Of a stretch of 64,000 nt of DNA, positions 15,420 through 24,441 are shown piece by piece (position 1 is the first letter of the stretch; the number at the start of each line of letters is the position of its first letter). The stretch is taken from NCBI RefSeq assembly GCF_014698505.1, contig NZ_JACJTD010000004.1, positions 1-64,000 on the forward strand, in the 5' to 3' direction. The notes beneath the pieces were generated by a model. The model worked only from the letters and a program-made list of their open reading frames with translations. It did not search any database and was not told where the DNA came from. Position numbers and translations under genes: made by a program. This stretch comes from Nostoc foliaceum FACHB-393 (GTDB lineage: Bacteria > Cyanobacteriota > Cyanobacteriia > Cyanobacteriales > Nostocaceae).

Positions 15420-18278
15420 ATGTCTGCTAATTCTCTGCCTGAAGGTGCCGCCGTTTGGCATAGTTTAGAAGTTGATAAAGCGCTAGACCTGCTTGATAGT
15501 AATGCAGACAGCGGCTTAACACCCCAAGAAACTCAACAGAGATTGCAAAAATACGGCCCCAATGAACTTGAAGAAACTGCTGGCCGTAATGCTTGGGAAA
15601 TTCTGCTGGATCAGTTCAAGAACATTATGTTGTTGATGCTGATTGGCGTAGCTCTAATTTCTGGGTTTTTAGACCTGATGGCTTTGCGATCGGGCAGCTT
15701 GAAGCCCGGTGAAGTGCCATTTAAAGATACGATCGCTATCTTAGCAATTGTCATCCTCAATGGCATACTCGGTTACGTCCAAGAAAGCCGTGCCGAAAAA
15801 GCCTTGGCAGCACTGAAAAAAATGACCTCTCCCTTAGTGCGAGTCATTCGCGAGGGTAGACTGGTGGAGATAGCAGCCAAGGATTTAGTGCCAGGGGATG
15901 TAATGCTGCTGGAAGCTGGGATGCAGATAGCCGCAGATGGACGCTTGATCGAGCAGTCGAATTTACAAGTGCGTGAGTCGGCGCTAACTGGTGAAGCCGA
16001 AGCGGTGAATAAACAGGCATCACTAAAATTGCCGGAGGATACATCATTAGGCGATCGCCTCAATGTCGTGTATCAAGGAACCGAAGTAGTCCAAGGACGC
16101 GGTAAGGTTCTGGTGACGAACACCGGCATGACTACAGAACTAGGCAAAATTGCCACCATGTTGCAGGCGGTGGAAAGTGAACCTACGCCTTTACAGCAAC
16201 GGATGACTCAACTGGGTAATGTCCTAGTTACGGGTTCTTTGATTCTGGTGGCGATCGTTGTCGTCGGCGGTGTGATCCAAGCAAGAGGCTTTAGTAACAT
16301 CCAAGAACTCTTGGAAGTTTCCTTGAGTATGGCGGTTGCTGTAGTGCCAGAAGGTTTACCTGCTGTAATTACCGTGACTCTAGCGCTGGGAACCCAGCGA
16401 ATGGTGCGCCAAAATGCTTTGATTCGCAAACTGCCCGCAGTGGAAACTTTGGGTTCTGTAACCACAATTTGTTCTGATAAAACCGGCACGCTGACGCAAA
16501 ATAAAATGGTCGTGCAATCGGTTTTCACCAATAACAAAACTTTTCGCGTTACCGGCCAAGGTTATACTCCCACAGGGGACTTTCAGTTAGATGACCGAAA
16601 AATTTCCCTAGAGGAATCTCCAGAAATCTCAGCGTTGTCTGTTGCCTGTGCTGTTTGTAATGATTCAGTGTTGCAAAAAGAACAAGGTGAATGGGCAATT
16701 TTGGGAGATCCGACAGAGGGCGCATTAGTCACTCTGGCGGGAAAAGCTGGAATCGAAAAAGACCAGTGGAACAGTAAGTTACCTCGCGTTGCCGAGTTTC
16801 CCTTCTCTTCAGAACGCAAGCGGATGAGCGTGATTTCTCAGGTGGAGGGAGTCGCCACAGGTGAAGCGTCTTCGAGAGATGTTGACCCAGCGATCGCTGG
16901 CTTGATCCAATCTGAACGTTATTTAATGTTTACCAAAGGTTCCCCAGAGTTAATCTTGGCACGTTCCACTCAGATTCATTTGGGCAATCACTCAGACCCC
17001 TTGACCGAAGCACAACGCCAAAATATTTTGACAGAAAATGATCAAATGGCGAGTAAAGGTTTGCGGGTGTTAGGTTTTGCCTACAAACCCCTAGCAGAAA
17101 TTCCACCGGAAGGTTCAGATGAAGCATCTGAGCAAGGCTTAGTATGGCTGGGATTGGTGGGAATGCTAGATGCTCCACGACCAGAAGTAAGGGCAGCTGT
17201 TCAAGAATGCCGAGAAGCAGGAATTCGCCCAGTAATGATTACTGGCGACCACCAATTAACAGCACGAGCGATCGCTACCGATTTGGGAATTGCCCAAGAA
17301 GGCGATCGCGTTCTCACAGGTCAAGAATTGCAACGGATGAGTGACCAGGAATTAGAGCAAAACGTTGACCTGGTAAGCATCTATGCTAGGGTTTCCCCAG
17401 AACACAAACTGCGAATTGTCCAAGCACTGCAACGCCGGGGTCGATTTGTGGCGATGACAGGCGATGGTGTAAACGATGCTCCAGCCCTCAAACAAGCCGA
17501 CATTGGTATTGCAATGGGCATTACTGGCACTGATGTCAGTAAAGAAGCCAGTGACATGGTGTTACTTGATGACAATTTTGCTACCATTGTCAGCGCCACT
17601 AAGGAAGGTAGAGTTGTTTACACCAATATTCGCCGCTTTATTAAATACATTCTGGGCAGTAACATTGGCGAAGTTATCACCATTGCAGCAGCACCCCTAA
17701 TTGGTTTAGGAGGCGTTCCCCTTACCCCCTTGCAAATTCTCTGGATGAACTTGGTAACAGACGGTTTACCAGCCTTAGCATTAGCTGTGGAACCTCCAGA
17801 ACCAGATGTAATGAAACGTCCGCCTTTTAGTCCCCGTGAAAGTATTTTCGCTAGGGGATTAGGTTCTTACATGATTCGCATTGGTATCATCTTTGCCATT
17901 ATCAGCATTGCCTTAATGTGGTGGGCTTATCAACATACCCATGCTGCTGGGTATCAGGGAAATCGCGATGCTTGGAAGACAATGGTATTCACTACCTTGT
18001 GTCTCGCCCAAATGGGTCATGCGATCGCCATTCGCTCTAACAACCGACTGGCCATCGAGATGAATCCCTTTTCCAATATTTTTGTACTAGCGGCTGTTGT
18101 TGTCACCACGATTTTGCAGTTGATGCTAGTTTACGTCCCACCCCTGCGAGATTTCTTTGGTACTCACTACCTGAATCTAGAGGAATTGGGAGTTTGTATT
18201 GGCTTCAGTGCCTTAATGTTTGTCTGGATTGAAGCGGAGAAGATATTTCTGCGGATTATGGGTAAGAAGGCCGTTTGA
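15420..18278 (+). CDS. P-type IIA cation (calcium-type) ATPase
   Basis: A 952-residue PacL/SERCA-like cation pump. Visible motifs are the N-terminal cation-ATPase domain ([33 protein letters not shown]), the actuator loop LTGEAEAV, the TM4 ion site [14 protein letters not shown], the phosphorylation site CSDKTGTLT (Asp353), the hinge [12 protein letters not shown], and a full C-terminal set of membrane helices ([17 protein letters not shown]). The PEGLP motif and overall length suggest calcium rather than heavy metal. The ATG at 15420 is preferred to a GTG four codons upstream. It is probably a monocistronic gene followed by a repeat tract. Confidence 0.92.
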   Translation: MSANSLPEGAAVWHSLEVDKALDLLDSNADSGLTPQETQQRLQKYGPNELEETAGRNAWEILLDQFKNIMLLMLIGVALISGFLDLMALRSGSLKPGEVPFKDTIAILAIVILNGILGYVQESRAEKALAALKKMTSPLVRVIREGRLVEIAAKDLVPGDVMLLEAGMQIAADGRLIEQSNLQVRESALTGEAEAVNKQASLKLPEDTSLGDRLNVVYQGTEVVQGRGKVLVTNTGMTTELGKIATMLQAVESEPTPLQQRMTQLGNVLVTGSLILVAIVVVGGVIQARGFSNIQELLEVSLSMAVAVVPEGLPAVITVTLALGTQRMVRQNALIRKLPAVETLGSVTTICSDKTGTLTQNKMVVQSVFTNNKTFRVTGQGYTPTGDFQLDDRKISLEESPEISALSVACAVCNDSVLQKEQGEWAILGDPTEGALVTLAGKAGIEKDQWNSKLPRVAEFPFSSERKRMSVISQVEGVATGEASSRDVDPAIAGLIQSERYLMFTKGSPELILARSTQIHLGNHSDPLTEAQRQNILTENDQMASKGLRVLGFAYKPLAEIPPEGSDEASEQGLVWLGLVGMLDAPRPEVRAAVQECREAGIRPVMITGDHQLTARAIATDLGIAQEGDRVLTGQELQRMSDQELEQNVDLVSIYARVSPEHKLRIVQALQRRGRFVAMTGDGVNDAPALKQADIGIAMGITGTDVSKEASDMVLLDDNFATIVSATKEGRVVYTNIRRFIKYILGSNIGEVITIAAAPLIGLGGVPLTPLQILWMNLVTDGLPALALAVEPPEPDVMKRPPFSPRESIFARGLGSYMIRIGIIFAIISIALMWWAYQHTHAAGYQGNRDAWKTMVFTTLCLAQMGHAIAIRSNNRLAIEMNPFSNIFVLAAVVVTTILQLMLVYVPPLRDFFGTHYLNLEELGVCIGFSALMFVWIEAEKIFLRIMGKKAV

Positions 18279-18280
18279 AA

Positions 18281-18418
18281 AAGTGAGGAGTTGGGAGTTA
18301 GGAGTTAGGAGTTAGGAGTTATGAGTTGAAGAACATTTTGCATTCACAACTCAAAACTTAAAATTCCTCACTCCTCACTTATAATTTCTAACTCTTAACT
18401 CCTCACTTCTAACTTTTC
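18281..18418. repeat. GAGTTAG heptamer tandem repeat with inverted half
   Basis: Four or five GGAGTTA heptamers (18285-18320) are followed about 60 bases later by their complements (ACTCCTCACTT, AACTCTTAACTCCTCACTT). The two halves can fold into a long imperfect hairpin ending 3 bases before recF. Confidence 0.85.
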
Positions 18419-18421
18419 GTT

Positions 18422-19543
18422 ATGTACCTAAAAACTCTAAACCTCCGACAATTTCGCAATTATCAAGACCAAAAGGTTGAGTTTACTGCTGCCAAAACAA
18501 TTTTGGTAGGTAATAACGCTCAGGGAAAATCGAATTTGTTGGAGGCGGTGGAGTTGCTGGCGACATTGCGATCGCACCGAATGGCCCGCGATCGCGATTT
18601 AGTCCAAGAAGGAGAAGCAATAGCCCAAATTAATGCCACCCTTGAGCGACAAACAGGCGTTAGTGACCTTAGCTTAACCCTGCGCCGCAATGGTCGCCGT
18701 AGCGTTGCTCTCAATGGTGAATCTATCCGCCGTCAAATGGATTTTCTCGGCGTTCTCAATGCAGTCCAATTTTCCAGCCTAGATTTAGACTTAGTACGCG
18801 GTGGCCCGGAAGGTCGCCGCAACTGGTTAGATACACTCTTAATTCAACTCGAACCAGTTTATGCTCACATTTTGCAGCAGTATAACCATGTGTTACGCCA
18901 GCGTAATGCTTTTTTAAAACGTCATGTAGAGACATTAGATGCAACGTCTCTACACTCGGAACTGGCGGTGTGGGATGCACAATTAGCTACCACAGGAACC
19001 AGAGTGATTAGACGACGCGATCGCGCCATCCAAAGATTAGCTCCCATTGCAAGTGCTTGGCACGCCAGTATTAGCGGCAGTACAGAAATTCTGCAAATCA
19101 ATTACGTGCCGAATATTCCTTTAGAGGATAACCATCCTGAAGAAGTGCAGCAAGCTTTTTTAGCAAAAATTCAGCAGCGAGCGATTGCTGAAATGCACCA
19201 AGGCACTACTCTTGTCGGCCCCCATCGAGACGAAATAGAATTAACTATTAACCAAACACCCGCTCGTCAATACGGTTCTCAAGGTCAACAACGAACGCTG
19301 GTTCTAGCTTTAAAATTAGCCGAATTACAATTAATTGAAGAAGTCGTTAAAGAGCCACCATTGCTATTACTAGATGATGTTCTTGCCGAACTCGATTTAT
19401 CCCGTCAAAATCAATTGCTTGATGCTATTCAAGACCGCTTTCAAACCCTGATTACTACCACTCACTTGGGTTCTTTTGATTCCCAGTGGTTGAAGTCCTC
19501 CCAAATTCTTTTTGTAAAAGCAGGAGAAATAATCCAACAGTAA
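18422..19543 (+). CDS. recF: DNA replication and repair protein RecF
   Basis: A 373-residue RecF, the ABC/SMC-like ATPase that binds gapped DNA and helps load RecA in the RecFOR pathway. The Walker A motif GNNAQGKSN covers residues 30-38, the signature is [18 protein letters not shown], and Walker B is [12 protein letters not shown]. The N-terminal [10 protein letters not shown] is the family start. Length is normal. The ATG at 18422 lies immediately after a heptamer repeat tract, which leaves little room for a conventional Shine-Dalgarno. Confidence 0.97.
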   Translation: MYLKTLNLRQFRNYQDQKVEFTAAKTILVGNNAQGKSNLLEAVELLATLRSHRMARDRDLVQEGEAIAQINATLERQTGVSDLSLTLRRNGRRSVALNGESIRRQMDFLGVLNAVQFSSLDLDLVRGGPEGRRNWLDTLLIQLEPVYAHILQQYNHVLRQRNAFLKRHVETLDATSLHSELAVWDAQLATTGTRVIRRRDRAIQRLAPIASAWHASISGSTEILQINYVPNIPLEDNHPEEVQQAFLAKIQQRAIAEMHQGTTLVGPHRDEIELTINQTPARQYGSQGQQRTLVLALKLAELQLIEEVVKEPPLLLLDDVLAELDLSRQNQLLDAIQDRFQTLITTTHLGSFDSQWLKSSQILFVKAGEIIQQ

Positions 19544-19568
19544 TTATCAATTATGAATAATTTTGACC

Positions 19569-20018
19569 TTATTCTAACCTTTTAAAAATGTTGAGAACTA
19601 CAAGAGTCAGCAGAGAACCGATTAATCCTAACTGCCATAAACCACAGCCAGCAGCAATTCCCAATGCAGCTGAAACCCAAATAGCTGCTGCTGATGTGAG
19701 TCCGTGAATTTCAAGTCGTTGTGATTCTTGGGGAGATTGGCGCACAATTTCTCCAGCACCGAGAAATCCTACACCAGTTGCAATCCCCTGAATTACACGG
19801 CTAAGTGCATCAGTAGTATCTTGCAGTCCTCCTGTTTGCATAATTATCAAAATAAAAATGGCTGAACCGAAACTCACCAGCATGTGAGTTCTTAAACCGG
19901 CTGGTTTGTGCCTAATTTCGCGGTCTAAGCCGATTATCGCTCCAATTAGCAATGCAATGCCTAGTCGGAAGCTCATATTCAGCCAATCATTAGTTGCCAG
20001 GTAGTAAGTGTTTGACAA
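19569..20018 (-). CDS. MgtC/SapB family membrane protein
   Basis: A 149-residue MgtC N-terminal-type membrane protein with four or five helices. Key motifs are LIGAIIGLDREIRHKPAGLRTHMLVSFGSA, here split by the conserved acidic Asp/Glu pair and the RTH triplet, and GIATGVGFLGAGEI. Distant relatives in pathogens affect magnesium adaptation and F-type ATPase activity. The role in cyanobacteria is unsettled. It is convergent with recF, with 25 bases between the ends. The C-terminal cytosolic domain of enterobacterial MgtC is absent, as in most cyanobacterial forms. Confidence 0.88.
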   Translation of the reverse strand: MSNTYYLATNDWLNMSFRLGIALLIGAIIGLDREIRHKPAGLRTHMLVSFGSAIFILIIMQTGGLQDTTDALSRVIQGIATGVGFLGAGEIVRQSPQESQRLEIHGLTSAAAIWVSAALGIAAGCGLWQLGLIGSLLTLVVLNIFKRLE

Positions 20019-20656
20019 TGCTTAGTTTGGTATAGAGTATTCTATATACTAGGCTAACTGATAATATTTTTATTAATGGAGTTTAATCAAATGGGTTTAG
20101 TGCAATAGCCTATCTCATATTTAGATTTTATGGATTCAGGAATGCTTTTTAAGCTAGTAATTAGTATCTTCTATTATTAGGATTATTTTTCAATAATATC
20201 TTCTTTCAGTCAATAAATTGAGGTTTGCATGATGAAATTATGGAAACGATCATAATTTGGACAAACTACATGAATTTTAAGTTTATTAAATAGTTGTTGG
20301 GCCATTTAAAATAACTAATGCTATAAAAGCCTACCTTAAATTGCTAGATTTAACCCATACACTTAATAATTAAATATGACACCGCCATGTACAATCTCGA
20401 TAAAGAACTAAACTCCCGGTTTTAGGGAAGGGAGGCGAAATGAAGGCAAAAATTTGATTTCCAAAGAAGTCGAATTACAGGAATACATCGTGTAACTAGC
20501 AATTAACCACTAACAAGGTCGGTAAATTCAAGGTAAATGCTGAAAACTATTCCTATTGAGGAGTCCTGATTCAGGAGTCAGTGGATTAACGCCTGATAAC
20601 GTACCAGGAGGGAATAGCTGTGGCGACAAATAGACAATTGAAAACTAACAAATTGA
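20019..20656. other. 638-bp intergenic region, possible leader of the PEP-synthase-like gene
   Basis: I see no full gene and no RNA family I can name. At 20556-20575 there is a short palindrome (TCCTGATTCAGGA). A tiny reading frame with a good Shine-Dalgarno (AGGAGGG at 20606) lies just before the downstream gene and is listed separately. Confidence 0.4.
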
Positions 20657-20664
20657 GTGGATAA
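20620..20664 (+). other. Possible 14-codon leader ORF overlapping the next gene
   Basis: A GTG 8 bases after AGGAGGG opens a 14-codon frame (VATNRQLKTNKLSG). Its stop codon overlaps the GTG start (20657) of the downstream gene, which itself lacks a close Shine-Dalgarno. This geometry fits translational coupling, though chance is possible for so short a frame. Confidence 0.35.
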
Positions 20665-23029
20665 ACTCTACTGGCTAGACCAAATTAAACTACAAGACCG
20701 CGCCAAAGTAGGTGACAAAGCGTTTTTCTTAAGCAAAATTATCCAGCGTGGCTATCCGGTGGTGCCTGGTTTTGTCGTTTCAGCGGAAATTTTACGGCAA
20801 TTTCTCGAAAATCTCAATAGTTCAGAGTCATTAGTGGCTGACTTACCCCATTCTTCGTTACACCTGGATGTCACTAATTGGCGGCAACTTCAGCAGGTGG
20901 CTGGTCGCTTGCGCCAGGAAATTCTGACTGCGACTGTGCCAGAGGAGTGGGTGAGGACAATTTTCCAAGCAGCTAGAGAATTGGAAACTGGCTGTTTAAT
21001 TCTTCGACCTACCTTGGCAGTATCGACTGCTACCCCAAGTATGAAGAATATATCTGGTTTGCTGGAGTCGGTGTTTTGCCAGTGCGAACCCGAAGCGATC
21101 GCTTTTGCATTAAAGCGTACCTGGAGCCAGATATTTCGTGCCAGAAGTCTACTATATTGGCAGCGGGCCGGAATTAATCTGCAACAAATAAATTTAGCAG
21201 TTTTGGTGCAACCTGTTGATAATGCGATCGCCAGTGGTTTGCTCAGAGCCAACTCCTCCGGCTGGGAAATTGAAGCTACTTGGGGATTAGGAATTGCGAT
21301 GGCTCTTGGCGAAGTCCAGCCAGATGTTTACTACATTCAACAGGCAACTGGGATTGTACTTGAGCAACAGTTGGGCAATAAAATGCTCGCTTATGGTGTG
21401 GATGATGCAGCACCTGAAGCTTTTTCGCAACCCATCCCCAAGTCAGCGTTAACACCAGATCACACTTGTCTGAGTACCTACCTACTTCAGGAAGCCCAAC
21501 AAAAACAGTACGCTTTACAAGAAGAATACTTACAACAAATAATTGCTCTGGGAACTCAACTGGTGAGTGAACTGGGAAAAACCTTTACTATTAAATGGAC
21601 TATCGCCGGGCAAACTCCATCTGGCAAGCTCTACATAACACAAGTTAGTTCTCCCCAATCTGTAATTATTCCCCACGGACACTTCATCAGGGGACTAGGG
21701 GCGGCAGGAGGACGTGTTGTGGCGACTGCCCTAGTAATTACTAATCCGCAACATAAACCCGAACAATTACCCAAGGGAGCGATTTTAGTAATACCAACGA
21801 TCGCACCTGATTGGTTACCATTACTGCAACAACTTGCTGGGATTATTACTGAACAAGGCGGATTAACCAGCCATGCTGCAATTCTTGCCAGAGAATTAGG
21901 TATTGCAGCAGTAGTGAACGCAACATCTGCTACAAGCTTAATCCAAACTGGCGAACGACTGCTGCTCGATGGCGACAGAGGAGAGGTTTATCGAATTAAA
22001 GGGAACTCAAAGGAGGAGATGGAAAGAGGTAAGGAGGAAGAAAGTGGGAGACTAGGAAGAGAAAAGTTGCTTTCCTCGAATCACTCCAATCCCAAAGCAA
22101 CCCATCCTCCTCTTAGTTCTCATCTACCTATGATTGCTACCCAACTGCTGGTTAACTTGAGTCAGTCCAGTTTAATAGAACAAGTGCAAAGCTTTCCTGT
22201 GGATGGGGTGGGATTGTTGCGCTCAGAATTGATGGTACTAAATATATTGGACGGGCAACATCCCAATAGTTGGATTTTAGGTGGGCGGCAAGCAGAATTG
22301 TTAGAGCGATGGTCTGAGCAGATTATGCAGTTTGCCCGTGCCTTTGCACCAAGACCAGTTTTTTATCGTTCTTTAGATTGGCCGCAGGATTTACCATCAT
22401 TGAGTGATAATTTACAATCTTCAACCCAGTCGATGTTAGGTGAACGTGGTACTTTCAGCTATTTACGAAATCCCGCAGTATTTGAGTTGGAATTGCAAGC
22501 TTTGGCAAGTGTTCAGCAAGCTGGTTACAGCAATGTCAATCTAATGTTGCCTTTTGTGCGAACTGTGGAAGAATTTGTCTTTTGCCGTCGCAAAGTTGAG
22601 CAAGCTCTTTTAACTGAGGTGTCACAGTTTCAATTGTGGATGATGGCAGAAGTGCCAAGCGTCCTGTTTTTACTGCCAGAATATGTCAAAGCAGGTGCAG
22701 ATGGAATTTCTATTGGTACAAATGACCTGACCCAATTATTGCTCGGAGTGGATCGAGAGCAAGGACAGCTAGCAAAAGTATTTAATGAACGTCATCCGGC
22801 AGTTATGAGTGCGATCGCTCAACTGATCCAAATGGCTAAAACTGCCGGTATACCTTGTTCAATCTGCGGTCAAGCACCAGCTCTCTATCCAGAAATTATT
22901 GATAAGTTAGTGGAATGGGGTATAACTTCCATTTCTGTGGAACCAGAAGCAGTGGAGCGAACATATCAGGCGATCGCTCGTGCCGAACAACGCTTAATTT
23001 TAGCAGCTGCACGACGTGAATTAAAGTAA
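20657..23029 (+). CDS. Phosphoenolpyruvate synthase-like PEP-utilizing enzyme
   Basis: A 790-residue, three-domain PEP-utilizing protein. The N-terminal ATP-binding (PPDK-N) region is seen in GDKAFFLSKIIQRGYPVVPGF. The swivelling phosphohistidine domain has GGLTSHAAILARELGI with His406. The C-terminal PEP-binding barrel has GVGLLRSELM, RSLDWP, SIGTNDLTQLLLGVDRE and the catalytic-type SICGQAP (Cys737). A low-complexity Lys/Glu/Ser linker (about 448-490) separates the phosphohistidine and barrel domains. The N-terminal domain is divergent from canonical PpsA, so the exact phosphate donor and acceptor are uncertain. The GTG start gives the family opening (DKLYWLDQIKLQDRAKVG). Confidence 0.85.
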   Translation: MDKLYWLDQIKLQDRAKVGDKAFFLSKIIQRGYPVVPGFVVSAEILRQFLENLNSSESLVADLPHSSLHLDVTNWRQLQQVAGRLRQEILTATVPEEWVRTIFQAARELETGCLILRPTLAVSTATPSMKNISGLLESVFCQCEPEAIAFALKRTWSQIFRARSLLYWQRAGINLQQINLAVLVQPVDNAIASGLLRANSSGWEIEATWGLGIAMALGEVQPDVYYIQQATGIVLEQQLGNKMLAYGVDDAAPEAFSQPIPKSALTPDHTCLSTYLLQEAQQKQYALQEEYLQQIIALGTQLVSELGKTFTIKWTIAGQTPSGKLYITQVSSPQSVIIPHGHFIRGLGAAGGRVVATALVITNPQHKPEQLPKGAILVIPTIAPDWLPLLQQLAGIITEQGGLTSHAAILARELGIAAVVNATSATSLIQTGERLLLDGDRGEVYRIKGNSKEEMERGKEEESGRLGREKLLSSNHSNPKATHPPLSSHLPMIATQLLVNLSQSSLIEQVQSFPVDGVGLLRSELMVLNILDGQHPNSWILGGRQAELLERWSEQIMQFARAFAPRPVFYRSLDWPQDLPSLSDNLQSSTQSMLGERGTFSYLRNPAVFELELQALASVQQAGYSNVNLMLPFVRTVEEFVFCRRKVEQALLTEVSQFQLWMMAEVPSVLFLLPEYVKAGADGISIGTNDLTQLLLGVDREQGQLAKVFNERHPAVMSAIAQLIQMAKTAGIPCSICGQAPALYPEIIDKLVEWGITSISVEPEAVERTYQAIARAEQRLILAAARRELK

Positions 23030-23087
23030 TCCAAAGAAATGGCTCAATCTCTCCTTCCTGAAGTGGATTGGCGCGGAGGTGATGAAT

Positions 23088-23171
23088 ATGAAAATGAACC
23101 TAAAACTTGATGAACTCAGCGATGCTTTCTTTGAACCACTGCCAGAAGATGAACTCCAGCAATGGGAATGA
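23088..23171 (+). CDS. Short acidic peptide, 27 aa
   Basis: From the ATG at 23088 the frame reads MKMNLKLDELSDAFFEPLP and ends EDELQQWE. A near-perfect Shine-Dalgarno (GGAGGTGAT, 23075-23083) sits directly upstream. A second small frame (23038-23109) overlaps it in another phase. The FFEPLPEDELxxWE ending resembles the C-terminal tail of some small antitoxins and DUF2281-like proteins. It may be a remnant or a real small protein. Low confidence. Confidence 0.35.
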   Translation: MKMNLKLDELSDAFFEPLPEDELQQWE

Positions 23172-23218
23172 GCTACCTGATCGACTAATAGTCAAAAATT
23201 ATAGATATATTAATATTC

Positions 23219-23239
23219 GATTAGCTTTTCTCAGATCAG
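23219..23239. repeat. 21-bp direct repeat, copy 1
   Basis: GATTAGCTTTTCTCAGATCA plus a final G. It is identical to 23781-23801, which lies within the pentapeptide-repeat remnant on the other side of the MAPEG gene. Confidence 0.85.
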
Positions 23240-23244
23240 TATAG

Positions 23245-23673
23245 TTATTGACTGAAGTGGATAAGGGCTGCGCGGATAGCGATGAACCATACCGCAAGCG
23301 TGGCAAATAGGTAGAGGTAGAACCGAAGGATGATGAGATTGAATGTGCAGTGGACAGCACTATGCAATGCGCGAAACACAACGAAGACCCATGCCGCATT
23401 CACATACACCGAATCCACCTGATTCGTGACAAAAAGATATAGCACAAGCGCATAGAAGAGTACCGGAATCTCAAACAGATTCTTTAGGTTATCTGATGGA
23501 TTGGATACGTTTGGTGGCGAGAGTTGCGCCAGTGTGCCAGGTACAGCAAGGTCTTTTGAGCTGATCTTTGTACTGATGATGAAACTGATACGACGGATGT
23601 ACATATACACCCAGACTAGGAGTGTTAGAAACACTGTCGCAAAGAAGGGGCTGAAGATTGCATCTTGCGTCAT
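23245..23673 (-). CDS. MAPEG family membrane protein
   Basis: A 142-residue MAPEG (membrane-associated eicosanoid/glutathione metabolism) protein with four predicted helices. The signature NPSDNLKNLFEIPVLFYAL, with the conserved Asn/Glu pair, is intact, and the later RALHSAVHCTFNLIILRF helix is typical. The ATG at 23673 has GAGGAG 6 bases upstream. The gene sits between two 21-bp direct repeats (23219-23239 and 23781-23801), the second of which is part of a pentapeptide-repeat remnant. That suggests insertion or rearrangement at this place. Confidence 0.88.
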   Translation of the reverse strand: MTQDAIFSPFFATVFLTLLVWVYMYIRRISFIISTKISSKDLAVPGTLAQLSPPNVSNPSDNLKNLFEIPVLFYALVLYLFVTNQVDSVYVNAAWVFVVFRALHSAVHCTFNLIILRFYLYLFATLAVWFIAIRAALIHFSQ

Positions 23674-23682
23674 TTCCACTCC

Positions 23683-23850
23683 TCAAACTTGCTCATTAGT
23701 GATGAATCTTGCTCTACGTAAGTCAGCGTTTTTAAAGCTGGTGCGATCAAGGTTTGCATTTTCAAGATTAGCACTTTGAAGATTAGCTTTTCTCAGATCA
23801 GCAAACCGTAAATTAATGCCTGCTGCTCTAGCTGCCTCAAGATTAGCATT
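23683..23850 (-). pseudogene. Pentapeptide-repeat protein remnant
   Basis: The minus strand encodes about 55 codons of A(N/D)LxxA pentapeptide repeats (ANLEAARAAG, FADLRKANLQSANLENANL, FKNADLRRARF), ending in a stop at 23683. A TAA sits directly upstream and there is no start codon, so only the C-terminal part survives. A 21-bp piece of the same sequence reappears at 23219 on the far side of the MAPEG gene. Confidence 0.7.
23781..23801. repeat. 21-bp direct repeat, copy 2
   Basis: Identical to 23219-23239. This copy is in context within the pentapeptide-repeat remnant, so it is likely the original. Confidence 0.85.
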
Positions 23851-23925
23851 TTATAGTAACGCGATCGCTTTTCTGTCGGCTTAACGATATACCAAAAGGA
23901 ATGCGGAAATTACTTAAATAAACAA

Positions 23926-24131
23926 GCAAACTGGGATTTGAGAAAGCAATATCTCCTTTTGCTTGCGGAAAACACTAAAATGAGAAAGCAAACTGGAGTT
24001 TGAGAAAGCAATATCTCCTTTTGCTTGCGGAAAACACCAAAATGAGAAAGCAAACTGGAGTTTGAGAAAGCAATATCTCCTTTTACTTGCGGAAAACACC
24101 AAAATGAGAAAGCAAACTGGGGTTTGAGAAA
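23926..24131. repeat. 62-bp tandem repeat, 3.3 copies
   Basis: Units begin at 23926, 23988, 24050 and 24112 with the sequence GCAAACTGG(A/G)(G/T)TTTGAGAAA. The period is exactly 62 and the copies differ at only a few bases. The fourth copy breaks off after about 20 bases. Since 62 is not a multiple of three, open frames over it are shifted in each copy, and I regard it as non-coding. Confidence 0.9.
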
Positions 24132-24352
24132 GTCAAACGCCATTTTGAGTAAGCAATATGGCTTTTTGCTGATTGAATATAAATTTAAGTTAAATATGCG
24201 AAAGTTTAGACATCCGGCAACAACGGTAAACGATGGTGTCGATACCTGCATCACGTAGCAATGCTGCCGCAGAGAGTGGTAATTACTGACGGGGCAACAA
24301 TTTCATAGCGGTTATACCAATTTGAAAAAAGAATGCGATAGATAGACCATTT

Positions 24353-24380
24353 GTAGAGACGCGATTCATCGCGTCTTTAC
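24353..24380. repeat. REP-like palindrome (RAYT-associated type)
   Basis: GTAGAGACGCGATTCATCGC and the following GTCTTTAC form a hairpin with GACGCGAT/ATCGCGTC arms. A longer block around it (24342-24405, including ATAGACCAT upstream and AAGGATGTGTTGC downstream) is repeated at 45801-45868. Confidence 0.8.
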
Positions 24381-24441
24381 CCAAGGATGTGTTGCGATCA
24401 TTAATGTATTAGTCCTTTGCACCAATAAACCTGTCCAATTC

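Noticed and set aside
20380..20650. Riboswitch or known structured RNA upstream of the PEP-synthase-like gene
   Set aside because: I could not match the conserved cores of cobalamin, ydaO, manganese or glutamine RNAs, nor SRP, tmRNA or RNase P.
23926..24131. CRISPR array
   Set aside because: Head-to-tail 62-bp copies are repeated in full, with no variable spacers and no cas genes. The 21-bp array at 45441 likewise has no spacers.
23910..24254. Minus-strand open frames over the 62-bp repeat
   Set aside because: The period is not a multiple of three, so each copy is read in another frame. The translation has no domain character.
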